From contig JAJXHK010000001.1 of the NCBI GenBank assembly GCA_021639365.1, positions 124,001-188,000 of the forward strand: a stretch of 64,000 nt of DNA, written 5' to 3'. The notes under the pieces are model-generated. The model saw only the letters and a program-made list of their open reading frames with translations, did no database searches and was not told the origin of the DNA. The stretch comes from Collinsella aerofaciens (lineage in GTDB: Bacteria; Actinomycetota; Coriobacteriia; Coriobacteriales; Coriobacteriaceae). Numbering within the stretch: the stretch's first letter is position 1; each line of letters opens with the position of its first letter. Position numbers and translations under genes: made by a program. Positions 47,745 through 55,447 of the stretch are shown piece by piece.

Positions 47745-48428
47745 TTACTCGGCCTCCTTGGCAAGCGCGGCGGCGACGGCTTCCCGCGGAATGTCGAGAC
47801 CGTACGCGCGAACCTGCTCGACCGTCTGCGCGAAGACGTCTTCGATGGACGCGGTCGCGTCGATGAGCTTTACGCGGTCTGGCTCCTCGGCGGCAATGGC
47901 ACAAAATCCCTGATAGACACGCTCCTGGAAGGCCATGCCCTTGGCCTCCATGCGATCGGCCGCACCGCGGGCCGCCATGCGCAGCGCCGCCTGCTCGGGC
48001 GTGATGTGGTAGACGAGTGTGAGTGCCGGGTGCGTTCCCGCGACGGCCAGGTTGTTGGCGTCGCGCACCATCTGGCGATCGAGGCCATCGGCAAATGCCT
48101 GGTAGCAGGTCGTGGAATCGTAGAAGCGATCGCACAGGACCACCTTGCCGGCCGCAAGGGCGGGCGCGATGACCTCGTGCACCAGCTGGGCACGCGCCGC
48201 CTCGTAGAGCAGCAACTCGCAGGTGTCTCCCATCGCCGTGTTGGCGGGGTCGAGCAGCAAAGCGCGAATCTTTTCGCTGATGGCAGTGCCACCCGGCTCG
48301 CGCAGAGTTACGACCTGATAGCCAGCGAGGTCGAGCGCACGGGCAAGCAGGCGCGCCTGCGTGGACTTGCCGGCACCGTCGACGCCCTCGAGCGTGATAA
48401 AGCTATGTTGAGCAGGCTCAAAAGCCAT
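47745..48428 (-). CDS. tmk: thymidylate kinase
   Basis: The 227-residue protein has the P-loop FITLEGVDGAGKSTQARLLA, the TMP-binding motif LREPGGTAISEKIRALLLD, the DRFYDST signature (CDRFYDSTTCYQAFADGL) and a LID-type region. It phosphorylates dTMP to dTDP. It is the first gene of the tmk-holB-ricT cluster; the two-base gap to holB indicates translational coupling. Length is normal (205-230). Nothing unusual was seen. Confidence 0.96.
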   Translation of the reverse strand: MAFEPAQHSFITLEGVDGAGKSTQARLLARALDLAGYQVVTLREPGGTAISEKIRALLLDPANTAMGDTCELLLYEAARAQLVHEVIAPALAAGKVVLCDRFYDSTTCYQAFADGLDRQMVRDANNLAVAGTHPALTLVYHITPEQAALRMAARGAADRMEAKGMAFQERVYQGFCAIAAEEPDRVKLIDATASIEDVFAQTVEQVRAYGLDIPREAVAAALAKEAE

Positions 48429-48531
48429 GGGCGCAGCCCCTTCCTACAAGGCGCGTAAATGCAGATATATCAACCAAGCCATGATACCCCAGTGCTCGGC
48501 GCGTCCCCAATGGTTAAAGGCGCCTTTCCAA

Positions 48532-48598
48532 AGTTGCGGTGAAATAGGGGCTGATTGAAGCTCTGAGACCGCCAAACAGCCCCTATTTCACCGTAACG
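48532..48598. repeat. 67-bp palindromic repeat, copy 2 (family B)
   Basis: The arms (AGTTGCGGTGAAATAGGGG and CCCCTATTTCACCGTAAC) match those of the copy at 4167-4233, with identical total length. GTCCCCAATGG lies 25 bp upstream, as in copy 1. It occupies the gap between tmk and the divergent zinc-ribbon gene. Confidence 0.75.
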
Positions 48599-48667
48599 TA
48601 TGATGGGGAATTTTGGATGCTGGGTATAATCGTCGTATTGCATTGAAATGTGGCGAAAGGAGTGGCA

Positions 48668-49651
48668 ATGTCTCGGTATTGCGCCTCGTGCGGCAAGCTT
48701 CTTGCAGATGATGCCAAGTTCTGCACCTCGTGCGGTGCACCCGTTGAGCAAACAGCCGCGAGCGATAGCCAGCCCGCTTTTGAGCAGACCGGCTCCCTTG
48801 ATACGCCGCAAGCCAAGGCGGACGACTCCCTCGCCTATAGCCCCGACCCCGCCGTAAGGACCGAGGCCGTCGAGACCACGCAGCGCATACCCGTCGCGAG
48901 CGGCTCGCCCCAACAGCAGCCGGCTCCCGCATACGCACCCGCTTCGCCACAGACCCCCGCTCCCAAAAAGAGCGGCACCGGGCCGCTTATCGCCGTTATC
49001 GTTGTGCTGGTGGCGATCATCATCGCCCTGGTCATCTTCTTTGCAATCAGACCGTTCGACAACGCCGCCACGCAGACGACTGCCGAGGTAGTTAAGCTGC
49101 ACCATGACGTCGACGACGATGACCTAAAACCTCTCGGCGATCCCAACAGCCTGTACGACGATGATGACGATGACGACGAGGATGGCGGCGAAGCAACGCT
49201 CTCCGAGCAGAACCTCTACCGCCGACTGAGCGAATACTACGACCTGCTCGAAGATCTCGACAGCCAGGTCCGTGGCTGCGCGCAGAACTTCAACGGCAAC
49301 TATCTGGAAGAGGATCGAACCACCCGTCAAAATCTCGCCGACGTCGCCGAGCGCACGGAGGACACCATCGAGCAGTATTACGACATCGTCGAGGACCTGG
49401 ACGTCCCGACGAGCTCCAAGAACTACAGCTCCTGGAAGGACATCATCGCCCTGTACGACGACCTGGATCACCGCATTGACGCAATCTGTGATGCCTGGGA
49501 GATCAGCCTGAAATACGCCAAGCCTGCGGACCACAAGAATGAGATCGTGGCGCCGCTGTCGCGCGACAACGTGGCGGGCACCAATGACAATAAGTACCGC
49601 CTAGACTTTGAGGAGCGCTATCCCGGCGCCAAGCCTGTCGAGGTGAACTAG
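48668..49651 (+). CDS. zinc-ribbon membrane protein, unknown function
   Basis: AAAGGAG five bases upstream fixes the start at 48668. The 327-residue protein begins with a zinc ribbon (MSRYCASCGKLLADDAKFCT followed by SCG), then a Pro/Ala/Gln-rich linker (about 35-105), a membrane segment (GPLIAVIVVLVAIIIALVIF, near 112-132) and an extracytoplasmic part rich in Asp/Glu, including a run of acidic residues near 170-180 and helical segments such as LYRRLSEYYDLLEDLD. Proteins with this zinc ribbon-TM layout are common in Gram-positives and may sense cell-envelope stress, but no function is assignable. It is monocistronic. Confidence 0.8.
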   Translation: MSRYCASCGKLLADDAKFCTSCGAPVEQTAASDSQPAFEQTGSLDTPQAKADDSLAYSPDPAVRTEAVETTQRIPVASGSPQQQPAPAYAPASPQTPAPKKSGTGPLIAVIVVLVAIIIALVIFFAIRPFDNAATQTTAEVVKLHHDVDDDDLKPLGDPNSLYDDDDDDDEDGGEATLSEQNLYRRLSEYYDLLEDLDSQVRGCAQNFNGNYLEEDRTTRQNLADVAERTEDTIEQYYDIVEDLDVPTSSKNYSSWKDIIALYDDLDHRIDAICDAWEISLKYAKPADHKNEIVAPLSRDNVAGTNDNKYRLDFEERYPGAKPVEVN

Positions 49652-49671
49652 CGCTTTGTCGTTCCTGAGCC

Positions 49672-49729
49672 GGCAGTTAGGGACGTTCCTAAACTGCCGG
49701 CAGAAAAGGAACGTCCCTAACTGCCGGTC
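49672..49729. repeat. perfect 20-bp inverted repeat after the zinc-ribbon gene
   Basis: CCGGCAGTTAGGGACGTTCC (49672-49691) is exactly complementary to 49710-49729, with an 18-bp loop that again contains CTGCCGGCAG. It resembles a mobile palindromic repeat; no second copy was seen in the window. Confidence 0.75.
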
Positions 49730-49731
49730 AA

Positions 49732-49771
49732 AAAAACGAGCGAGGATCATGGGACCCTCGCTCGTTTTTTG
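49732..49771. terminator. bidirectional terminator between the zinc-ribbon gene and topA
   Basis: AAAAAACGAGCGAGG pairs with CCTCGCTCGTTTTTT around ATCATGGGAC. With T-runs on both strands it can end both convergent genes. Confidence 0.92.
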
Positions 49772-49792
49772 GGCATTGTTTCGACTGCGCCG

Positions 49793-52387
49793 TTACTTGT
49801 CGGCGGCTGCTTTCTTGGCAGTCGACTTCTTCGCGGTCGTCTTCTTGGCGGCAGTGGCTTTCTTAGCCGTCGTCTTCTTGGCCGCCGTCGTCTTCTTTGC
49901 CGTGCTCGCCTTGGTTGTGGTCTTGCGGCCGCGGGCGGGCTTCTTCTCCTTGGTCGGGCAGTCCATGTTGACGCAGATACGCCACGGACCGCGCGCCGTG
50001 TTGACCACCACGATGGGGGCGCCGCACTCGGGACAGGTCTCGCCCGTCGCCTCGAGCTTGCCACGCGCCGGCAGCGGATAGCTCACGCCGCAGTCATCGT
50101 AGTTGGTGCAGCGGATAAAGCGCTTGCCGCTCTTCTCGCTCTTGTGCGCGATCAGGTCGCCATGGCGTCCGGCCTCGGCACACACCTTGCACTCGCCCAC
50201 TTTAAGGTCGGGCTCGTAGTTGGTGGGGCACGTCGGGTTCACGCAGATCTCGAAAGCCTTCTGGCGGAACGGCTGACACTTGATGCGAGGCGCACCGCAT
50301 TCGGGGCACACGGCGGCCTCGCCCTCGAGCGGGCTCACCTTGACGCCGCTCGGCACCGGATAGGTCACGTCGCAGTCGGGCCAGCCCATGCAGCCAATGA
50401 AGCTGCCACGGGTCTTGGCGCTCGTCTTCATAACCAGGTCCTTGCCGCACTTGGGGCAGGCGCCCACGCGCGCATCAGCCGTGACGGCGTCGCTGATGGC
50501 GTCGCCGAGCTCCTGTGTATGCTTGAGCAGCTCGTCGAGCACGCCGGCCAGCAGCGCACGCGAGTGCGTCACGACATGCTCTTCGGTGTCCTCGCCGCGC
50601 TCGACGCGAGTCATGTCGCCGTCGAGCTCGCTGGTCATATCGGGGCTCGTGATGCGCGGGGCAAACTGCGTCAGCGCGTCGATGATGGCGATGCCCAGCT
50701 GGCTCGGCTCCACGGGATCGTTTTTGAGGTAGCGCACGGCGTACAGGCGCTCGATGATGCTCGCGCGCGTGGACTTAGTGCCCAGGCCGCGCTTTTCCAT
50801 CTCCTGCACGAGCTTGCCCTGGCTGTAGCGCGCGGGCGGCTCGGTCTGCTTGGCCTCAAGCTTAATGTCGAACACGTCGACCGTGTCGCCCTGCTCCAGC
50901 GGCGGCATCTGCTCGTCGCGCTTGAGTCCGTACGGATACGCCTCGCGGAAACCCGGGGTCACGAGCACGTCGCCCGAGGCCACGAACGGCTCGCCGTTGA
51001 CGTCGAGCTCGAGCTTGGTGTTCTCGATGGTCGCGGGACCCATAAGCGTCGCCAGGAAGCGGCGGGCGATGAGGTCGTAGAGCTTGCGCTGGCCGCCGTC
51101 GAGCGTGGACGGATCACCCTCGCCCGTGGGATAGATAGGCGGGTGGTCGGTGGTCTCGACCTTGCCGCGCGTGGGCTTCATGGGACCGGCGAGCACCTTT
51201 TTGCACACTGGCGCCAGCGCCGGGTTGATCTTTGCCAGGTCACTCACCACGGCGCCCAGATCGAGCGTCGCGGGGTACACGGTGTTGTCGACACGCGGAT
51301 AGCTGATGAGGCCCGCCATGTAGAGGGACTCGGCGATGCGCATCGTACGTGCAGGTGAGATGCCCTCGGCCGCGGCGGCAGCCTGCAGCGAGGTCGTCGC
51401 AAACGGCGTGGGCGGCTGCTGCTTGCGGGAGCGCTTGGTCACCGCGGCGACGGTTGCCGTCGTAGCGCCGTCGACGTGGCCGTACGCCGTCTCGGCAGCA
51501 TCTTTGTCGGTAAAACGCGTCGTCTTGTGCGCAATCTTAAAGCGGTCATCCTCGGCAGCACCCTGAGCGGCACCCATGCCGCGAATCTGCCAATAGTCCT
51601 CGGGCACAAACGCCATGCGTTCGCGTTCGCGCTCGACCACCAGGGCGAGCGTCGGCGTCTGCACGCGGCCGGCGGAGCGCACGTTGCCAAAGCCGCCAAA
51701 CTTGGCGAGCGTCAGGTAGCGCGTGAGCACCGCGCCCCAAATGAGGTCGATGTGCTGGCGGCTCTCGCCGGCGGCGGCCAGATTCTGGTCGAGCGAGACA
51801 AGATTGTCGAAGGCCTGCGTAATCTCGGCCTTGGTAAACGAAGAATACTGAGCGCGGGCGACCGGCAAGTCGGGCGCCACCTCGCGCACCTTGTTGAGGG
51901 CGTCCGAGCCGATCAGCTCACCCTCGCGATCGAAGTCCGTGGCGATGATGACACTGTCGGACTTCTTGGCAAGGTTCTTGAGCGAACGAATGAGCTCTTT
52001 CTCGGCCGGTAGCTTAATGACGGGCGCCCAGGTGAGATAGGGCAAGCTCTCGAGCTTCCAGCCCTTGATGGAAATGCCGTCGGCAAGGAACGGCTTGCGC
52101 TTGGTGTCGTACGGTGGGCGGGCCAGACCATCGGGCATATCGGCCGGCAACATCTCGCCGTCCTCGGTGACCGAATACCAACCCAGCTTTTTATCGAACA
52201 GCACACTGTCGCAAAAATCGGGTGCCAGGATGTGACCGGCAAGGCCGATGGTCACGCACTCCTCGCCCTTCCACTCAAAACGGTAGATGGCTGTGTTGTA
52301 CACCTTGTCCTTTTTAGGCTTGCCCGTGGACAGACGCTCGGCGATCTGACGCGCGGCGTCGTTTTTCTCGGCGATGATGAGCTTCAA
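49793..52387 (-). CDS. topA: type IA DNA topoisomerase with zinc ribbons and Lys-rich tail
   Basis: The 864-residue enzyme starts with the Toprim domain (KLIIAEKNDAARQIAERL, VIIATDFDREGELIGSDAL with the metal acidic residues), has SRQHIDLIWGAVLTRYLTLA and RSAGRVQTPTLALV, and the catalytic Tyr363 in LISYPRVDN. It relaxes negative supercoils. Three or four C4-type zinc ribbons follow between about 640 and 800 (CPKCGKDLV, CPECGAPRIKC, CKVCAEAG, CPECGAPIVVV). The last ~45 residues are a histone-like KKTTAKKATAAKK repeat region. The N-terminus resembles archaeal-type topoisomerase I rather than E. coli TopA. It is downstream of hypB by 54 bp on the same strand. Confidence 0.93.
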   Translation of the reverse strand: MKLIIAEKNDAARQIAERLSTGKPKKDKVYNTAIYRFEWKGEECVTIGLAGHILAPDFCDSVLFDKKLGWYSVTEDGEMLPADMPDGLARPPYDTKRKPFLADGISIKGWKLESLPYLTWAPVIKLPAEKELIRSLKNLAKKSDSVIIATDFDREGELIGSDALNKVREVAPDLPVARAQYSSFTKAEITQAFDNLVSLDQNLAAAGESRQHIDLIWGAVLTRYLTLAKFGGFGNVRSAGRVQTPTLALVVERERERMAFVPEDYWQIRGMGAAQGAAEDDRFKIAHKTTRFTDKDAAETAYGHVDGATTATVAAVTKRSRKQQPPTPFATTSLQAAAAAEGISPARTMRIAESLYMAGLISYPRVDNTVYPATLDLGAVVSDLAKINPALAPVCKKVLAGPMKPTRGKVETTDHPPIYPTGEGDPSTLDGGQRKLYDLIARRFLATLMGPATIENTKLELDVNGEPFVASGDVLVTPGFREAYPYGLKRDEQMPPLEQGDTVDVFDIKLEAKQTEPPARYSQGKLVQEMEKRGLGTKSTRASIIERLYAVRYLKNDPVEPSQLGIAIIDALTQFAPRITSPDMTSELDGDMTRVERGEDTEEHVVTHSRALLAGVLDELLKHTQELGDAISDAVTADARVGACPKCGKDLVMKTSAKTRGSFIGCMGWPDCDVTYPVPSGVKVSPLEGEAAVCPECGAPRIKCQPFRQKAFEICVNPTCPTNYEPDLKVGECKVCAEAGRHGDLIAHKSEKSGKRFIRCTNYDDCGVSYPLPARGKLEATGETCPECGAPIVVVNTARGPWRICVNMDCPTKEKKPARGRKTTTKASTAKKTTAAKKTTAKKATAAKKTTAKKSTAKKAAADK

Positions 52388-52441
52388 AAGAGGCTCCTAT
52401 CTCGTGTCTCTGCGGCTACGCCCGCCCGTGTGGCGGCCGAT

Positions 52442-53125
52442 TTACGCCCTTGCTTGCTCGATCTGCCCGATGAGCCAATCGCACCAGGCATCCATGCCCT
52501 CGCCCTTGCGCGCGCTCACGGCAAACCGCGGCGCCTGCGGATTGAGGTCATCGAGTGTCTTAGTATACCTATCCATGTCAAAATCGAAAGCCGGAGCCAC
52601 GTCGACCTTGTTGAGCAGCTGCGCGCCGGCGTGTTGGAAGATGCCCGGGTACTTGATGGGCTTGTCGTCGCCCTCGGGCACCGAGAGGATCATGATGGAC
52701 AGGTTCTCGCCCAGGTCAAAGTCGACCGGGCAGACCAGGTTACCCACGTTTTCGATAAAGATGACGTCGATGTTCTCCAGACCGACGGCCTGGTCGAAGG
52801 CGTCGACGGCCTCCATGATCATGTTGCCCTCGAGGTGGCACAGGCCGCCCGTGTTGATCTGGATGGCGGGCATGCCGGCTTCCTTCATGGTGATGGCGTC
52901 GACATCCGAGGCGATATCGCCCTCGATGACAGCACAGCGCAGGCCGGATTTGTCACGCAGGCGCTCGTTGGTGCCCAGAATCGTGGTGGTCTTACCCGAG
53001 CCGGGGCTCGACAGCACGTTGATCACGTAGGTGTTCGTCTGCTCAAATCGCTGACGCAGCTGATCTGCCAGGCGCTCGTTGCGCGACAGAATCGGCGATG
53101 CAATATCAATCGTTTTCTCGGCCAT
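52442..53125 (-). CDS. hypB: hydrogenase nickel-incorporation GTPase HypB
   Basis: The 227-residue protein has the P-loop NVLSSPGSGKTTTILGTNER, EGDIASDVDAITMKEAGMPA, NTGGLCHLEGNMI (metal-binding Cys and His), ENVGNLVCPVDFDLGE and a base-recognition LLNKVDVAP. HypB uses GTP to help insert Ni into the hydrogenase large subunit with HypA, encoded 56 bp upstream. It lacks a His-rich N-terminal tail. No hydrogenase structural genes or other hyp genes occur in the window, so the client enzyme is encoded elsewhere or is another Ni enzyme. The neighbouring tat genes are consistent with export of hydrogenase. Confidence 0.95.
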   Translation of the reverse strand: MAEKTIDIASPILSRNERLADQLRQRFEQTNTYVINVLSSPGSGKTTTILGTNERLRDKSGLRCAVIEGDIASDVDAITMKEAGMPAIQINTGGLCHLEGNMIMEAVDAFDQAVGLENIDVIFIENVGNLVCPVDFDLGENLSIMILSVPEGDDKPIKYPGIFQHAGAQLLNKVDVAPAFDFDMDRYTKTLDDLNPQAPRFAVSARKGEGMDAWCDWLIGQIEQARA

Positions 53126-53180
53126 ACTTAGCGCTCCTTACTTTGGCCCCTTTATACCCCATCACCAGATGGCTAGCGGG

Positions 53181-53537
53181 CTAATCGTCGGGGGTTTCGA
53201 TTTCGATACTTGCGATATCGAGCTCGCGGCCGTGCAGCAGGCGCACGTTGGCACCACCGCACTGGGGACAGCGACAGTGGAAGCGATCGTGGTCGAAAAC
53301 CTCGCCGCAGTCCAGACACTCGCTTTGTGGATGGACCTCCTCCACGGCAAGCTCGCAGCCTCGCGTGAGCAGGTCCTCGTCGCGAAATGTCTCCCACGCA
53401 AAGTCGAGCGCCTCGCGCACGACCTCGGTCATATCCCCGATACGCAGCGTTACCAAAACGGCGCGCGAGGCCCCCGCCCCACGCGCCGCGCGAATCACTG
53501 TATCGAGTATGCCGTTGACAATGCCAACCTCGTGCAT
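53181..53537 (-). CDS. hypA: hydrogenase maturation nickel metallochaperone HypA
   Basis: The 118-residue protein begins MHEVGIVNGILDTVIRAARG with the N-terminal nickel ligands His2-Glu3, and carries the zinc site as CLDCGEVF and CRCPQCGG (two Cys-x2-Cys pairs). It delivers nickel with HypB during NiFe-hydrogenase maturation. It is 7 bp downstream of tatC and precedes hypB, implying a tatA-tatC-hypA-hypB unit. Length is typical (113-118). Urease or other Ni-protein maturation by HypA is a known alternative, but no such genes are here. Confidence 0.95.
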   Translation of the reverse strand: MHEVGIVNGILDTVIRAARGAGASRAVLVTLRIGDMTEVVREALDFAWETFRDEDLLTRGCELAVEEVHPQSECLDCGEVFDHDRFHCRCPQCGGANVRLLHGRELDIASIEIETPDD

Positions 53538-53543
53538 ACCGAT

Positions 53544-54335
53544 TTACTCCTCGTCGTCCTCGTCGTCCGAGAACAGGTCCAGACGGCTCACGAACAGGCC
53601 CTCCTTGCCCTCGCGCGCGGTAATGACCACGCGAGCGATGGCGAGCGAAATCTCGTAGAGCGAGAGCAGGGCGCCATACATGAGACCCAGCGTAACGGGC
53701 GAGCCGTCGGGCGTAATCACAGCCGAACCCACGAGCAGGCCTACGTACACGTAGCGCCAGGCGCTGCGGAAGGCCGCATAGGACACGATGTGGAAAACAG
53801 ACAGGTAGAAGATGATGAGCGGCAGCTCAAACGCCACACCAAAGCCGATCATAAAGAGCAGCTCCATGTTGACGTAGTTCTCCAGATCGGGCAGCGCCGT
53901 GGCGACAGCCGAGGTCTCGCCGATGAGCCACTCAAAGCCCGCCGGGATGATGATGAAATAGCAGAAGATGGCACCCAGGAAGAACAGCACCGTCGAGGCG
54001 AGCACCGTGGGCACAACCCACTTGCGCTCGTTGGGGCGCAGTGCCGGCAGGAAAAATGCCAGAATCTGCCAGATGATCATGGGCGTGCACATGACCACGG
54101 CCATCTTGATGGCAAGCGAGAAGCGCAGGCCAAAGCCGCCGAGCGTGGTGGTGATGTAGAACTTACCGTCCGGCACAAAGGAGCGGATGGGGTCTTCCAA
54201 GATGTCGAGCACCACGGGCGTGGCGAAATACAGCACGATAGCGGCGGCAAACACCGATACGACCACGATGGTCAGACGGCGACGGAGTTCCCCCAAATGA
54301 TCGAAGAGCGGCATACGCGCAGGTCCGATAGGCAT
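53544..54335 (-). CDS. tatC: Sec-independent protein translocase subunit TatC
   Basis: The 263-residue membrane protein has the TatC motif MPLFDHLGELRRRLTIVVVS at the N-terminus, with the conserved Glu, and about six hydrophobic segments including AIVLYFATPVVLDIL, MVVMCTPMIIWQILAFFLP and AFELPLIIFYLSVF; also the FEWL-type motif GFEWLIGETS. The C-terminus is charged (DLFSDDEDDEE). TatC forms the receptor of the twin-arginine export system with TatA. Its ATG overlaps the tatA stop (TAATG). Context with hypAB suggests that folded, cofactor-containing enzymes such as hydrogenase are clients. Confidence 0.96.
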   Translation of the reverse strand: MPIGPARMPLFDHLGELRRRLTIVVVSVFAAAIVLYFATPVVLDILEDPIRSFVPDGKFYITTTLGGFGLRFSLAIKMAVVMCTPMIIWQILAFFLPALRPNERKWVVPTVLASTVLFFLGAIFCYFIIIPAGFEWLIGETSAVATALPDLENYVNMELLFMIGFGVAFELPLIIFYLSVFHIVSYAAFRSAWRYVYVGLLVGSAVITPDGSPVTLGLMYGALLSLYEISLAIARVVITAREGKEGLFVSRLDLFSDDEDDEE

Positions 54336-54928
54336 TACTCATCGCCTCCCTTCGGGGCGTCGGCGGCAGCAGCGTCGTCCTCGGCCTCGAGCTCGCGAGC
54401 GAGCTGGTCGACGACGGCTTTGCGCTTGCGGGGACGACGGGCGTAGAGGTCAGCCGTCGTGGGCTCTGCCGGCTCGGGCTCGGGGTCTGCAACAGGCTCG
54501 GGCTCGACAGCGGCTGTGGCCTCGGACTCGGCACCTGCGGGCTCGACGCCCTCGGTCGCAGGCTCCTCGGCAGCATTCTCGCCCTCAGCAGCACCCTCGC
54601 TTGCGGCCTTCTCGGCAGCAAGACGGGCGCGACGCTCGGCAAAGGTCTCCTTCTTGGCGGGTGCCGCCTTCTCGGCGGCATCCTCGTCCGCATCGGAATC
54701 GTCGTCGGTCGCAGCAGCCTTCTTGGGCTTGACCGGGGCCGACGCGGCCTCGCTCACCGGATCGATAATCTCGGACTGAACAACGGCCGTCATCTTTTCC
54801 TGCGTCTCGCGGAACTGACGGATGGCACGGCCGATCGTGCGGCCCATCTGCGGGAGCTTATCCGGGCCAAACAGCAAAAAGCCGAAGACCACGATGATCG
54901 CGAGCTCACCCTCTCCAATACCAAACAC
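54335..54928 (-). CDS. tatA: Sec-independent translocase TatA/TatB family protein
   Basis: GTG at 54928, with GGAGG 5 bases upstream, is the best start; the upstream in-frame ATG precedes the ribosome site. The 197-residue protein starts MFGIGEGELAIIVVFGFLLF-type sequence (one membrane segment), then GPDKLPQMGRTIGRAIRQFR, the amphipathic helix of TatA/B. The remaining ~140 residues are an acidic Ala/Glu/Pro-rich disordered tail with repeated EPEP and a basic patch near the end (YARRPRKRKAVV). The long tail is more TatB-like. Only one TatA/B gene is present in the cluster, so it may serve both roles. Confidence 0.9.
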   Translation of the reverse strand: MFGIGEGELAIIVVFGFLLFGPDKLPQMGRTIGRAIRQFRETQEKMTAVVQSEIIDPVSEAASAPVKPKKAAATDDDSDADEDAAEKAAPAKKETFAERRARLAAEKAASEGAAEGENAAEEPATEGVEPAGAESEATAAVEPEPVADPEPEPAEPTTADLYARRPRKRKAVVDQLARELEAEDDAAAADAPKGGDE

Positions 54929-55009
54929 ACATACCTCCAAGGCTCGATGTGAGTCGAGCCCGCACCGCGCCATTCGGCCGGAACTCGTCTATTCATTCGG
55001 TCAAGTATA

Positions 55010-55037
55010 GCGCCCGGACGCCAAAACGTCCGAGCGC
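55010..55037. terminator. hairpin between the STAS gene and tatA
   Basis: GCGCCCGGACG pairs with CGTCCGAGCGC with one mismatch around CCAAAA. On the minus strand it is followed by TATACTTGACC, so it may terminate the STAS transcript or overlap the tatA promoter. Confidence 0.45.
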
Positions 55038-55081
55038 ATCACAAACATATGCCAAACGGCACGCCCTTTTGGGGGCAAAGA

Positions 55082-55396
55082 TTATGCAGCGGTGATCGAA
55101 ATCTCCTGGTCGACACCCAACAGCTGAACCACGCGCATCACCGGGGGCTGCACATTGGTGCAGCTAAAGCGCTTGCCGTGGTCGGCCGCGTGGTGCGCGG
55201 CGCCCACGAGCACGCCAATGCCCGTCGAATCGATGTAGCTCACCTGGGCAAAATCGAGCTCAACGGCCTCAGTGGGCTGCTCGAGCGCCAGGTCGATGGC
55301 ATTGCGCAGGCTATCGGCGTTAGAGATATCGATCTCACCGGTCACCTTAATGGTGTAGAGCTCTGGCGTGGGGTTGGTGGAAATACCCAAATCCAT
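55082..55396 (-). CDS. STAS-domain anti-sigma-factor antagonist-like protein
   Basis: The 104-residue protein is a single STAS domain: LYTIKVTGEIDISNADSLRN, AVELDFAQVSYIDSTGIGVL with the phosphorylatable Ser in DSTGIG, and GKRFSCTNVQPPVMRVVQLL. SpoIIAA/RsbV-type proteins of this size regulate anti-sigma kinases. No kinase or sigma-factor gene adjoins it, so the partner is elsewhere. It is downstream of the aminotransferase gene by 51 bp and may be cotranscribed. The STAS assignment is firm; the pathway is unknown. Confidence 0.92.
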   Translation of the reverse strand: MDLGISTNPTPELYTIKVTGEIDISNADSLRNAIDLALEQPTEAVELDFAQVSYIDSTGIGVLVGAAHHAADHGKRFSCTNVQPPVMRVVQLLGVDQEISITAA

Positions 55397-55447
55397 GTAT
55401 ACGCTCCTTTACGTATCGAAAGTGCGGATAGTACGGGAAGCCGCGCG

